Shown in pieces: positions 1 to 11,711 of a stretch of DNA of 64,000 nucleotides (the stretch's first letter is position 1; each line of letters opens with the position of its first letter). Source of the stretch: Scenedesmus sp. ARA3 (lineage: Eukaryota > Chlorophyta > Chlorophyceae > Sphaeropleales > Scenedesmaceae); NCBI GenBank assembly GCA_004335835.1, contig RWJK01000156.1, positions 37,064 to 101,063 of the forward strand, given 5' to 3'. The notes beneath the pieces are model-generated. The model saw only the letters and a list, made by a program, of their open reading frames with translations. It ran no database searches and had not been told where the DNA came from. The position numbers and the translations under genes are program-made.

Positions 1-2584
1 GACGTGACAAGAAGTGTCTGCTTGATGCTGCACGGTGAGTGAGCATGCAGGCTATGGCCCAACTATCAAGCAATCAGCAGGCAGGGCACACCTGCAGCAG
101 CGCTTTGTAAAGATAGTACTTTCCATCAGCCGTTGTCTCAGAACTTGCTACGTGTTGCCGACCGCCAGCAGACGTGAATGGATCTACATCTGGTTCCGTC
201 TGGACATCGTCCACCAAAACCGCTGCTGCTTCTGCCGCTCTTGCCTGCAGGTCCCCTGGCCCACCCCTTGCACCCCTACTCAGCAACAGCAGCGTCGTCA
301 TGCGGCTACCTCACGCTAGGATCGCTGGCAGCGCTAGTGCTGCCCTTTGCCATCCGAATGCTGCAGTGCATTTCGGTGTGGAGGGCAGGCGGGCCGCGCA
401 GCCAGCTGTTCAATGCGCTCAAGTACGCCTCGTCGCTGCCGGCGCTGATCCTCACAGCATTTGAGCATGAGCACCATGTGCACAAGTGAGCAACAGCGGC
501 AGTTGGCAGCAGTGTATATCATCACTTGCATGGTGTCATGCTGCAGTGCGGCAGTGCGCAGCAGCACACAGCATCTGCAGTGTGGGGAGACACATCAGCC
601 TCAAAGCAGCCAGCGTACTAGCCGGCTGTGAAAAGTTGCCAGCGGAGTGGCAGTGTTGAGCCCTCCTTTCTCTGCTGTGCATTCTGGGGTGCATGCTTCG
701 CAGTGGCAGCAGTCGCCACATCACAGCCGCTCACAGCAGCCAAGGCACCACCAGCAGCGGATGCTGCAGCAGTCCACCAGCCAGCTGCAGTTGCTCTTGG
801 CACATTGCTGTCTGCCTGATCCTGCGTTAACACAATGTTGGGCTGCGCGCAGGCAGCTGTTTGCATGGACCCGCCAGCCACCCGCCAGCCACCCGCCGTT
901 GCTGCTGGCACACCGCTGATTGTTTGCTCCTGTGTTGGGCTGCGCGCAGGCAGCTGTTTGCGTGGACCCGCCAGCCACCTGGCGTTGCTGCTGGCACATT
1001 GCTGATTGCTTGCTGATTCCTTGCTCCTGTGTTGGGCTGTGTGCAGGCAGCTGTTTGCGTGGAAGCGGCTGTGGGTGGTCACCATGCTGCTCAACTCATG
1101 CTACTCCTTCTACTGGGACGTGGAGCAGGACTGGGACATGCCCTGGGTCATGCAGTACGGTGAGCGCTGAGCAGGACTAAGTTGTGTATGCGTATGCGTA
1201 TGTGGATGTGGATGTGTATGTGGACGCAGTATTAGCACGTGGAGCAGGACTTGGACATGCCATTGATCATGCAGTACAATGAGCGCTGAGCAGGACTGGG
1301 TTAAGGCAGCTGGTAATGTATGTTTTGACAGGGCAGAGCGCGCCCACGTCTTGTGTGAGATGCGTGTGAGCGTGCAGGAGGCAGCTGCAGTTTGATTTGC
1401 GGCTGTGCAGTGCGCAATGATTATGATTGGTATCTGCTGCAGCGAAGCCACTTCGCGCGGAGCAGGTGCCAGCGTGCGGCGGTGGTGCGGCAATTGCACC
1501 TGCACCAGCGCTGACATCACACCTGCGTCTACCTGCCGCTGCTGTGCATGGCAACACTCCTGCATCCCTGCCAGGAGCAGCTAGCACAACTGCTGGGTGG
1601 CACCAGCACAGCATGACTTGCTTCACGCTGCTGCTGCTGCCCTGCTGCTGCAGGTGGCCGCAAGTTTGGACCGCTGCGGCTGCCGGCGCTGAAGGGCAGC
1701 CACACCTACAGCAGCGGCTGGTATGCCTGGCTGCTGCTGTCCAACCTGCTGCTGCGCTTCACCTGGGCCCACAGGTGCGAATGACTTGCTGCTGCCAGGG
1801 CCAGCACAGGCAGTGCGCTGCCAGTGTGGTTTTGAGCTAGTCAGCCACAGTGCTGGCTAGCCTGGCTGCTCATCTTGCTGGCAAGACACAGCTGGCTGCT
1901 TGTGGACAGCCTTGTGCAGCAGCAGGCTAGCCTGCACTGTCACGCTAGCAGAGTGGATCACTGTGTGTCAGGTGCTGCACCGGATTTTCAGCTGTGCACC
2001 TCGGGTTGCTCTGCGCAAGCAACAGCTTACATGCAAAATGCAATTCCTCTGTCAACAGCTGCCAGCAGGGCTCTTTTAGCATGAGGCACGTCCTGCTTCA
2101 TGCATGTGTTGCTGCTGGCTGAGCACTAACTGACTGCTGCCGTGCTGCTGCTGCTGCTGCTGCTCCTGCTCCTGGCGTCATATTTTCTCTGCCCGCTAGG
2201 CTGCTGGGTGACCTGGAGGCACACAACGAGGTGCTGCTGGCCGTGGCGCTGCTGGAGGTGCTGCGGCGCTGGCAGTGGGTGTTTGTGCGCGTGGAGAGCG
2301 AGACGCGCAAGCTGGGGCTGCTGACAAGCCAACTGGAGGATGGGCTGGTCACAAGTAAAAGCGGCGATGTGATGGTGTTGGCTAATGGCGCTGCGCAGCA
2401 TGCTGCTGCTGTTGCTGCTGGTCATGGTGCTAGCAGGGGAGCGTCGTCTGATGGTGTGGCATTTGGCGGCGACCGGGCTGATGTGAAGATGCACCTGCAT
2501 GGGCTGCTCAGGGGCCACGTGCATGCGCATGCTAACAGCTTGCAGGAGGGCGCAGCAGTAGCTGTGCCATCGCTGAAGGCATGA
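1..2584 (+). CDS. EXS-domain (ERD1/XPR1/SYG1 family) membrane protein, 3' part
   Basis: This is the C-terminal part of an EXS-family polytopic membrane protein; the 5' end lies outside the window. Exons read as <1-34, 251-485, 1047-1159, 1654-1774 and 2200-2584, and phases close across all junctions (888 nt, stop TGA 2582-2584). Visible EXS hallmarks are LPFAIRMLQC followed by LFNALKY, then SCYSFYWDVEQDWDMPW, then LLLRFTWAH, then VALLEVLRRWQWVFVRVE. The first exon fragment (DVTRSVCLMLH) fits the region preceding the EXS core. EXS proteins include phosphate exporters of the PHO1/XPR1 type and the Golgi-retention protein ERD1; without the N-terminus (an SPX domain or not) the substrate cannot be decided. 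The exon at 1047-1159 is flanked on both sides by tandem ghost copies of its edges. The last about 80 residues are low-complexity and specific to this gene. Confidence 0.86.
837..1046 (+). repeat. 97-bp tandem copies of an EXS acceptor edge
   Basis: The segment starting GTTGGGCTG, containing the acceptor GCAG and the exon start CAGCTGTTTGC, occurs at 837, 934 and 1031. The spacing is exactly 97 bp each time. Only the third copy continues into the EXS reading frame (exon 1047-1159). The first two run into a shared GGACCCGCCAGCCACC segment, so they are non-coding ghosts inside the intron. Confidence 0.9.
1237..1290 (+). repeat. Ghost copy of EXS donor edge
   Basis: The 3' end of exon 1047-1159, with its donor and the following GAGCGCTGAGCAGGACT, is repeated 119 bp downstream. 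The copy has lost the donor: the functional ACGGTGAGC reads ACAATGAGC here. It lies in the intron. Confidence 0.88.
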
Positions 2585-3225
2585 TGGTTGAAGGGATGAT
2601 GGTGCTGTAGACCCACGTCACCATGGCGTCACTAGCGGTACTGCGGTGTCCAGGACAGTACACCTGTGTAACCGTTGCTGCATGTCAATGGGGATTTCAC
2701 ACACGCCTTGTACCTGACAGTTTAATTTATTGGTTGCTTACCAGTGATGCTGTGCATGCGTCTGCCATATGACCAGGCCATGTGCTCGGGGTGCTGCAGC
2801 AGCTGGCCCATGTGTCAACGGCTGCAGCAACGTTTGTGCGGCAGTACCTGCTGCCCAACACAGTGTCAGGACGATTGTGTAAGTCTATAGCTTAGGCGAA
2901 ATCGGAGGCGCATGCCATGGCGAGATTCACCGGCCGAACACATGGAAGCTTTGTACGGCCTTTCGCTACCATGTGCAGACACGGCTATGAACAAAGCTTA
3001 GCGCAAACTAGAAGCATTTTAGTCTTGAATTTGCATTTTTGGCCGGACGAGTGTGACGCCTGGAGCCTGAGCCCTGGCCTCACGAACACATGCTGCACCT
3101 GCTTGTATGATCGCCCCTCAGCCAGGGCCAGCTACATTGTCGTTTCACATCGGCACTGTCGTAGCGTAGCAAGCTCCCATTTTAAGGCACAGGCACTGTC
3201 TCCTGTGCACACCCAAGAACCAGCC
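2585..3225. other. 3' UTR of EXS gene and promoter/5' UTR of PDI gene
   Basis: Between the EXS stop and the PDI start no coding exon was recognised. The first part should be the EXS 3' UTR and the second the PDI promoter and 5' UTR. An open frame runs into the PDI start from upstream, but the signal peptide begins at the ATG at 3226. Confidence 0.6.
2667..2671 (+). promoter_or_regulatory. Candidate TGTAA polyadenylation signal of the EXS gene
   Basis: TGTAA, the usual polyadenylation signal of chlorophycean nuclear genes, lies 83 nt after the EXS stop codon. This is a motif match only. Confidence 0.45.
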
Positions 3226-5646
3226 ATGAAGCTCCTGGTCGTCGCAGCGCTTGCTGCGCTGGTTGCAGTGGTCTCTGCTAGCGGTGATCCCACCGAGAGC
3301 CTACCTGGCGTGCAGGACCTGAGTGAGTCTTGGCCTTGGTCGCGGGTGGAAGCATCGGGAGGCAGGACAGCAATGCAGCGGGCAGTCATCGCTGTTTGCC
3401 TTTGAGTGGCAGGCGACGCATCATAATAGTGGTAAATGCCGGAAGATTTTGGCGCTGCTTGAGAGCTGATCCTGCAGCGATGAGGCTTATGAACCTGCTG
3501 CTTCTTACTGTCTTCCCCTGCAGCCCCCGACAACTTCGACAAGTTTGTGAATGGCGCAAAGCACGCTCTGGTGGAGTTCTACGCTCCCTGGTAAGCGCTG
3601 GCATGCTGCTAGCTCCCTCACCAGCGCAGCATGTGCTGCCCTGCTGCTGTGATCTGCCAACCGCCACAGCAGTTGCACGCCATGTGAGTCAGCTGCCCTG
3701 ATTCATGACCATCCTCAGCTCCCACCCTGTGATCTTGTGAACATGCTCGTAAACAGACCTCCAGCCAATCACCATCCTGTAGGCTGTACCATATGCTTAC
3801 AGTAGTCTGCTGCTGCTCCCGCTGCGCCTGGTGCTGCTGCGCCTGCTGCTGCTGTGTCTGCTGCTGCGCCTGCTGCTGCTGGTCAGGTGCGGCCACTGCA
3901 AGCACCTGGTGCCCGAGTACAAGAAGCTGGGCGAGGCCATCGCCAAGGACCCCAGCCTCAAGAACCGCGTGGTCATCGCCAAGGTTTGTGGCGAGAGCCT
4001 TGGTGTGCTTGGCGTGTGACTTTATATGTAGCCGGCACTGATCAGGCGGCACGTAGCTATGTACAAGCTATGCAAGAGGATCAGGCGCGATGCGGTGCTT
4101 ACCCATGCTTGCAGGAGCCGACCCGCTTCCTGTGCACCCTTGCTGATGTTGCTGCTGCATCTGCTGCTGCTGCTGCTGCTGTGGCTCTTACTGCTGCCGC
4201 GCAGGTGAACGCTGACAGCCACCGCAGCCTGGGCGAGCGCTTTGGCGTGTCTGGCTTCCCCACCATCAAGTGGTTCAGCCGCGGCAAGCCAGTCACCACC
4301 GACGCAGCTGAGGCGTGAGTGGCAGCGCGCGGCGCTTGTTGATTGGGCCGTTGACCTGTTGCACAGCAAACCAGAGCAGTGGTTGCGTACAGCTCAATCA
4401 CATGTCAATCAGCGTGTCAGTTTATTTTGCTCATTATTGACCACAACATGACATCACAAAATCAGCAAACAGCAGAGAACATCACTGTGCAGCACAGGGA
4501 ATCCCCAGATTGGCTAACCGTGCACTGGCTGTGGCGCATCACTTGACTGAATGGTGCACTGCTTTGACCAATCCAGTGATGAACCACAGCCAGTGCGCTG
4601 TTAGTCATGCTGGACAGCGTGGTGAGTATCAAAGGGGCAGCATAACAACACCAGTTTTTTTGTGCGCTGCAGTGCTCGTCTCATCCACCGTTCCGTGTCA
4701 TCTTGACACAATCGTTCTCATGTTTTGTTATATCTCTCTGTTACTTTTCCATAACGTTTCACAGCTACAACAAGGGCCGCAGCCTGGATGCTTTCCTGGA
4801 GTTCATCAAGGAGAAGCTTGATGCTGACAAGGGCTTTGCACGCGTTGAGGCCCTGGACAAGCTGGCTCAGGCCTTTGTGGCTGAGGGCGCTGACAAGGAC
4901 AAGGTGGCGGCTGACGTGAAGGCTGCTGCGGCCAAGGTGGACAAGGAGCAGGCCGCAAACGCCAAGCTGTATGTGGAGGCGATTGAGAAGGCGCTGGCCA
5001 GGGTGAGTGGGCTGGGCGATGTGTTTGCCCAATGAGCCTATCATTGGCTCCACAAAGCGGAGAGGTTGCAGGTGTTTCCTTTTGGGTGGGTGGCGGGCAT
5101 GGGATGCTGTGTAGGAGGCATGCATGGGGTGTTGTGAGGGCATGCACAGGCGGTTGAGGAGGTATGTCGGGTTGATCATCAGTCTGATGCCTATGCTGCC
5201 GCTGCAGGACGCAGAGTATATATGAGGAGGGCCAGGGCCGTGTGCTGCATGTAAACAGTGTGCTCCCCGACTGCCGCGCAAGATTTTAACGTTGTGCTTC
5301 CTTCTGCTGCTGCCGCTGCAGGGCGTAGAGTACTTTGAGAAGGACCAGGGCTGCCTTCTATGTGTCATTGTGCGCTGCCTGGACAACGCGTGTTGCCTGT
5401 ACAATGCATATGGCTGCACATTAACCAACACCGTACTTGCTGCTGCTGCCGCTGCAGGGCGTGGAGTACTTTGAGAAGGAGCAGGGCCGCCTGCAGCGCA
5501 TGATCGACTCCGGCAGCGTGGCGGCCGGCAAGGTGGACAGCTTCGCCGCCAAGGTCAGCGTGCTGTCTGCCTTCACTGAGAAGCCCGAGGCTGCTGCTGC
5601 TGCTGCTGCCAAGAGCGACGATGATGATGACGATGAGGAGCTGTGA
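3226..5646 (+). CDS. Protein disulfide isomerase, one thioredoxin domain plus ERp29c domain
   Basis: Exons 3226-3322, 3524-3590, 3887-3983, 4205-4314, 4765-5002 and 5458-5646 give 265 residues with all phases closing. Residues 1-20 form a signal peptide (MKLLVVAALAALVAVVSAS). A thioredoxin domain follows, with FYAPWCGHCK (CGHC at about 56-59) split by an intron inside the Trp codon, and the cis-Pro stretch GFPTIKWF. From about residue 125 an all-helical ERp29c/PDI-D domain runs to about 225, ending in an Ala- and Asp-rich tail. The protein should oxidise and isomerise disulfides in the ER lumen. The C-terminus is DDDDDDEEL, not a classical KDEL/HDEL, so ER retention by the usual receptor is uncertain. 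The intron before the last exon contains two degenerate copies of that exon's start. Confidence 0.93.
5208..5457 (+). repeat. Ghost copies of the PDI last-exon acceptor edge
   Basis: The last exon begins after GCCGCTGCAG with GGCGTGGAGTACTTTGAGAA at 5458. Degenerate copies start at 5208 (GACGCAGAGTATATATGAGG) and 5322 (GGCGTAGAGTACTTTGAGAA), each also after GCCGCTGCAG. The older-looking copy is farther from the working exon; the 5322 copy carries an in-frame TAG. Confidence 0.9.
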
Positions 5647-7464
5647 GCTGGATGACGAGGATGCGGTTGATTCCAGCTTGAAGCAGATGAAGAAAGTTGA
5701 TGTTGCAGTCGTTAGCAATGACAGGCGCGGGTGTCGTGCAAAGGTTTGTGCCGTCAGCACCAGGCGCCTCTCGTCATTGATGCAGTGCCGCCAGTGGTTG
5801 ATGGTGAGGCTGCCGGATTGCTGGGGAGCTGTCGTTCACAGAGGCAGTGAGTGTGCTGCTGGCATGGCACGCAATGCATGCGTCTCGCAAGGGGGCATAG
5901 CCTGATTTATTGTTAGTGGTCGGACTGTGAGCGATATCACAGCTGCAGGTGCTGGTTAACTTGGCAACCATGGTGGATGCTGAAAGCTGGCTGGTCCTCT
6001 GCGTCGTATGTGATATAGACCAGCTGTAGTTGGTCTGAGTCAGCAGCAAGCCATTCCCAAGTTGACCCGCAGTGTGGCAAACACTGGATCTACTGGTGCT
6101 TTGCACTGCGCTGTGCCGTAAGCAGCATTGAGTGTGGGCGTGATCCCTGGGATCCCTGTTGGTGATTGCAGCAGTGGTGTAACGAACGAATGATGATGTG
6201 CAGCCATCACTTGATGCAATCATGGCATGCCACAGTGGGAGGTGACCTCAAACTTCAATCAGAGGATCACCAAGCTTGATTGCGGTCAAGTTGTCAAACT
6301 GAGCTGAGACTCCTGCACTCAAGGCTGCAACGGCCCCAGGCCTGCATTCTAGTGCCATCATGATGTTACATCACCGGCAGACAGAGTCGCATGAATTATG
6401 CAGCGTGCAAGGTATACATGTTTGTACGTATAAGACACAGCCTGAACACAGCCTACATCTTTGCCAAAGAGCCGGGCTGCCAGCGCGCTTGGACATTGCA
6501 CACCTGCAGCTGCGCAACCATACAGCAGCAAGCAATTGCCGCTGTTGCGCGGCGCAGCCCCCATAGCACCAATCCATCATCAGAGTTAAAAGCTTTTAAA
6601 AAGGGTGAAGCTGCCGCAGCTGCGGCAGCATGCAATGGCCCCCTATGTGCACGCTTGTCACAGCTGCATATGCGGCTTCCACATGCATGTGGAAGGTCAC
6701 ACGCTGCATGGGTGGACACAAGCAGGAGGTGCCTACTAGGTCTAGCACGCACGTGACAGCTGAGATGTAGCCGCGTGCTGTGATGCCATATGCAGATGAT
6801 TGCACAATCAGGAAGTCCAATGTTGAGCATGCCTCAGCGCCAAGTGCTTGAGCGTGTTACTGCAGTTCTTGCACGGCAATTGCAACATCAACTCATGCCA
6901 ACTGACCCAACATGTTGTACGTACACTTCACTTTGAGGCAGCTGATGCCTGGTGACTACGCATGCAGCGCAACTTGCTATGATGCAGCAAGAGCCAGCAC
7001 AAGAGCAATCACAACACCGGCATCGATGCCAGTCCTCCCAGCAACTCACACCCGCAAGGTCAATATAACAACCAGCCAGCACAGCATACATAACTTTGCC
7101 AAGCAGCTGCTGCGGGGAACGTTGACGGCGCTGCTGCTGCTTCACCTAAATACATGCGGGTGTGGACCGAATAGTTCTTTCGAGCAAACCGCACTGTCAC
7201 GCTGCACTTCAGGCGGCCAAGCAGCTCAGGCAGCGCTGATGGTACAGCGGTGCACAAGAGCACAGCATACAGGCCACGCCAACTGTCCCGCTAGAACACG
7301 CAAGACAGTCAACACCCTACTGAACACCAACAACACAATGCCCCGTCGCTGCAAGGAACGGCTGGGAAAGTGCAGCAGCACTGCTGAGAGCAGCAGCAGC
7401 TGCCGTAAAAGCAGCTGCAGCGCTCACACAAGCACCAACCAAGTCGCAGCAGCCAGATCAAGCA
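5647..7464. other. Convergent intergenic region, PDI and Alfin 3' ends
   Basis: The PDI gene (+) and the Alfin-like gene (-) converge here. About 1.8 kb shows no recognisable exon on either strand. Its only distinctive content is a cluster of three perfect palindromes near 6.6 kb, listed separately. Confidence 0.55.
6586..6695. repeat. Cluster of three perfect palindromes
   Basis: Within 110 bp lie TTAAAAGCTTTTAA (6586-6599), GCTGCCGCAGCTGCGGCAGC (6610-6629) and CTTCCACATGCATGTGGAAG (6676-6695). Each is its own reverse complement without a spacer. Confidence 0.9.
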
Positions 7465-10178
7465 TCAGCGGCCGCCGCACTTCCCGCAATGCCATATTGG
7501 GGTCTTTTCAGCCTTGGCCTCCGTCATCTGCACAGAAACAAACCAAGAACAGCAGCAACCGCAGCAGCAGCAGCAGCAGCAACAGCAGCAATCAAGGGTC
7601 AACCTGTGCTGCAAACCTTCACACGGGTGTGGCACATGTGAAATGCAGCGGGCATCCAGCAAGCTGTCCTGAGCTTGACACCGGCAGCACTGCAGTGCAG
7701 CTGCAATGAAACCTGATGTGCAGTTTCTTGTGTGGTTGCAACCCCCCAGGCAATGCTACCTTCCTCTGCTATCAGCTGACCACTGTGTCTAAACTTGCAG
7801 AAACATCCAGAAGGACACCAATGCCGCACAACAGCGCCAAGTGGGACACCAAAAGGCATTGCCGGAGGCAGGTGACAAACATGCGCAGCCCAGCATGTAT
7901 CAACGGTATCAACTCGTCGACAGGTGCCCCTTGCAGCTGCTACTTGCAGCTGTGTGTTGCCTCACCTTGGCGCAGCGCCCACACCACCACACCTTGCACC
8001 TGTCGCATTCTATCCAGAACACATCCGTCCTGCAGGGCAGCACGCATGGCGCAGCACAAGTAGCAGCAAGGAGTCAGGTTTTTGCTTCGTAGTCAGAAAT
8101 TTGGGATGAAACTTGTTTACAGCCGCAAAGCAGTAATGATGACAGTCGCTGCGGTGCAAGCATACACTACTGCCATGGCTGCATTCCAGAACGGTGACGT
8201 AGCCGCCGACTATGACTGCACCACACACAGATATATGTACGCATATCGCCAGAGGCTGCACCACACCACACAGCCCTGTGTCGCACTGGCCAGCTGGCAG
8301 CACACCTGTACAGGTCGCCGCAGCCAGGGCAGGGGTCGCCTTCCCCGTCCTGCCAGCCATCATCATCCGCTGCAGCTGCAGCCCCATCATCCTGCGTGAT
8401 TGACAAAGCACACATTTGATTCAATTGGCTACTATGCTTGGTTATGTGCAGCGCTGCGGCTGTGCTGTTGCCGACGCTACCTCCACGCAGCAGCTGCTGC
8501 AAGGTGCATGCAGGCAACAGCTGCACAGTAGACGTAGCAGCGCGCACACGGACAACCAGCTGCACAAGATGTTGCGCAATGTGCGTGCTGTCCATCTGCT
8601 GCTGATTCTATGAGTGCAGCAACTGATTCCTCCTGGTCTTTGCACAGGTGAAGTGCAGCACAGTGTCTCTGCCAGCAGGCTTCACACTGCTTGCTTCCAA
8701 TCCATTCAGCAGCCGCAAAGCATATGCCTGCTACCCATCTTCGCCCAGACGGCACCGCGCCGCTCACCACGCGTGTCCGCTGCTGCGGCCTGCCGCCTGC
8801 TGCGTCTGTGCCGCGCTTGCGTGGCTGCGGCACTGCTGCTGCTGCTACAGCTGCTGCCGCCGCCTTCTTGGCCTTGCCTGCCTGGCCTGACACCACCTCG
8901 TAGCATGTGGGCAGCCCATTGATGAGATTGAACAGCCTTTCCCTGCAAGCAGCAGCAGCAGCAGTAGCAGGTGCACAGCATGGGTGAAACACAACATTGA
9001 GGACCTACAGACAGTTCTAAATCCAATCATGCGTCGTGTTATATTAGCTCACACCTTGTACGTTGTCATGCATCAGGCAACCCCTCGTATAGCCTGCAGC
9101 ACAGCACAAATTGCTGCAAGCATGCCTGGCTGCTGCTCACCGCTGCTCTTTGTCTAGCCGCGCCCCTTTGTAGAAAGCCAGTGCCAGCAGCCACGAGTCA
9201 GAGTGAACAGCCACCAGCGCAAGCCAGTCTTTCCGCTGCAGGGGGAAAGTAACAACACAGTCAGTACAGTATGGGTCATGTGCTGAGTGAGCCTCATGTG
9301 TGCCACGTCAGCGGCCTTATCAGCCACACCCGCAGCAGCAGCAGCAGCGCTGGCAATGCAGCCCGCCACCACATGCACGCTGTGTAACTCTGGGGCAGGG
9401 CTGCACAGCATAGGTAGCAGCAGGGCAGCAGCGCCACCCTCTTTCAATGGCGTTGTTGCTATGGTGCTATGGCTGACATGGTAAGCTGACGATGGATAAG
9501 CAGTAGCACTTTGACTGTCACCTGCATGCCGTCGCGTGCAAAGTTGATGCCAAGCGCTGGCTCTGGAATCTCTGGAGGCACCTCCTCTGCTGGCAGGTCC
9601 ACCTGCAAGGCAACATCAAGCCAGGTGGTGCTGTTGCTGTGGCCATGTGCTTTGCAGGCGCTGTGAATGAATTAATCGACCGCAGCATGTCAGTGGAGTT
9701 GTGCAGCACTATGGAGGCATGCAGGCTGTTGCAGCTGCTGCAGTTGCGCTGATGATGCAGCATAGCACCAGCCCGCTGCCGACGATAGGGAGCATAAGCA
9801 GTGCTTGGCCGTGCTGCTGCTGCTGCAATGTTCCTGCAAGTAAACTAGCTGGCGTGCAGCAAAGACCACCGTATGGCAGCATTGTCCTCTGCTGATAGCG
9901 CCCTTGCTGACACTTACCACCCAGCTGCCATCTGGCTCGCCATACAGACATAGGTTATGCTTCTCTGGGTCACACTCAGCGAAGAATGCGTCTACCTGCG
10001 AGGGCCCGCACTACGCAGGTTAGCTGCTCTGCTCAAAGGATGTCTGTTCTGCCATTACTGCTACTGGCAGCAGTGCCCCAGCTCGCACTGCACTCACATC
10101 TGTGGTCAGCGCGCGGAGTATGCCAGCTCTACGGCCTGCATACTCATCGTAAACGTGCTCTGGAGACCTGCCTATCAT
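7465..10178 (-). CDS. Alfin-like PHD-finger protein
   Basis: Exons on the minus strand, in transcript order: 10178-10098, 9995-9918, 9602-9522, 9235-9141, 8942-8768, 8391-8306, 8029-7966 and 7527-7465. They give 240 residues with all phases closing, close to the roughly 250 of plant Alfin-like proteins. The N-terminal Alfin domain is unmistakable: [88 protein letters not shown]. The C-terminal PHD finger uses C191/C194, C207/C210, C215/C218 and C234/C237. The canonical zinc-binding His is replaced by Cys215 (CKVWWCGRC). The cage Trp204 of FWIECD, used by relatives to bind H3K4me3, is present. It should act as a nuclear chromatin reader. The two domains are joined by an Ala-rich linker with a basic patch (PQPRKRG). 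Confidence 0.92.
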
Positions 10179-11711
10179 GCTGCTGGCGAGATGTGAAGAG
10201 TCTGTTGAGGCTAGCTAGCAAGCGGTGTTACCACGGCAGCAGGGCAGGGCGCTTCGATTGCATATCACCACGCTCGGATCTTGCGATAGCATTGGCAGAC
10301 GCGAGCATGCCGGGCGGGTTGAAGAAGCCATGTGAGGAGTCAGCATTTGGGGCTTAGGTCTGACAGTCAAACTGGCCAGTTGCCATGGCAACCCTGTCAG
10401 AAAGGATTGCTTGAACTGCAGTGATAGCTCAGCTGCTCAAATGCACATCTGCATTGATGCTGTGGTATGCCCAACCACCAGCAAGCCGCAACAAGGACAT
10501 CGGACTTGAGAGTGCTCGACCTGCGTCAAACAAAGCACCCAGGTGGCCAGCGCTGCGGCAGCGACCTGCTGTAGATCCAGCCATCGAACAGCGATGCAAC
10601 CAATAGTTGCTGCTGTCACAATGCCTGAGCTCTGGCTGCTGGCACCCGCGCAAGCCGTATCATCTTGTGATCATGCGCAGCAGTCGACCCACGACCCGGC
10701 TTTGACATTGTCGGGCCTCCTGCGGCATCATGGCTGCTGCAACAGCACAGTCCAATGTGGAGGCGGCACCGCTGGCGACTGACCATGCTGTACCATGCCG
10801 GCATGTCATCCAGCAGCGGAGCACCACACGGGACCACACACCAGCTAGCGGCATTGGTTGGCAATGTGCTGAGCTGGCTGTGCATGCCAAGCAAGCTGGC
10901 GCATGCAAGGTGGCCGATTCCTACCGGAACTTCCTTCATTGAATGCACTGCGAGTAGCTATGAAGTTTCCCTCACATGTGTTGACAGCTTACGCAGCAGC
11001 TGATTGCAGAGTGTTTTGCTTGCAGCTCGGCGCTGGCCGGCGCTGCGGTGACCCGGCACCAGTTGTGCTGAAATGTGTTGACTTGGCCTCGAGCAAAACC
11101 TGCGCGTTACACCCGTCCTAATTCATTCAATCAATTTCGGGGTGTGCACGGTGGCTAAAAGCCAACCAGACCAATTGTATCAGGTGCTCTCAAGATGAAG
11201 GGGCTGGCTCAGCCAGGCTGGTGCCCTGTTGTTGTCATGCTGACACAGCAACAGGCAGCCACTGCCTGCTTACTCGAAGCTCGAAGCCTACAGGACGGTC
11301 ACACTTTTAGTTGCCTCAGTTGGAACCTATTGTTGCAGCTGCTAATCCGAGGCTGCTCACAAGCAACGGCACACCAGCCACCAAGGTCAAACTTATCCTT
11401 GTCAGTGGTGACACATCTCGTCACCCCCGGACTGTCAATGTCAGCTGCCGCCCCAAACCCAACCGCGCACGCCATTGCATAGTGCTTTTGGTTTGCCAGA
11501 GGTTGTGCCGATCGGTATGGGTTGCGGTGCAAGGTAGACGAGCCGATTAGCACAACTCTCCTGCAGGCATCAGAAGTGTCCATTTCACAGCTGCTGTTCA
11601 CAATCCGCATGATCCAACGGATGTTCTATATTTCAAGGTTCATGTTTCGTTCGTGATACTCAGCAATTCAGCCAAGCAAGCTGCCCGGTCAGGCCCGCCG
11701 CGTAAAACAAA
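10179..11711. other. Divergent intergenic region between Alfin-like and BTB genes
   Basis: This 1.5 kb separates head-to-head genes and should hold both promoters. A stretch at 11568-11635, preceded by CTCCTGCAG and followed by a possible donor AAGGTTCATG, reads VHFTAAVHNPHDPTDVLYFK. That resembles the DVxF strand that opens BTB domains, so it may be an unrecognised first exon of the BTB gene. Nothing else was recognised. Confidence 0.45.

Noticed and set aside
6912..7709. 265-codon plus-strand open frame
   Set aside because: It overlaps the last exon of the Alfin-like gene on the opposite strand, is low-complexity, and shows no domain.
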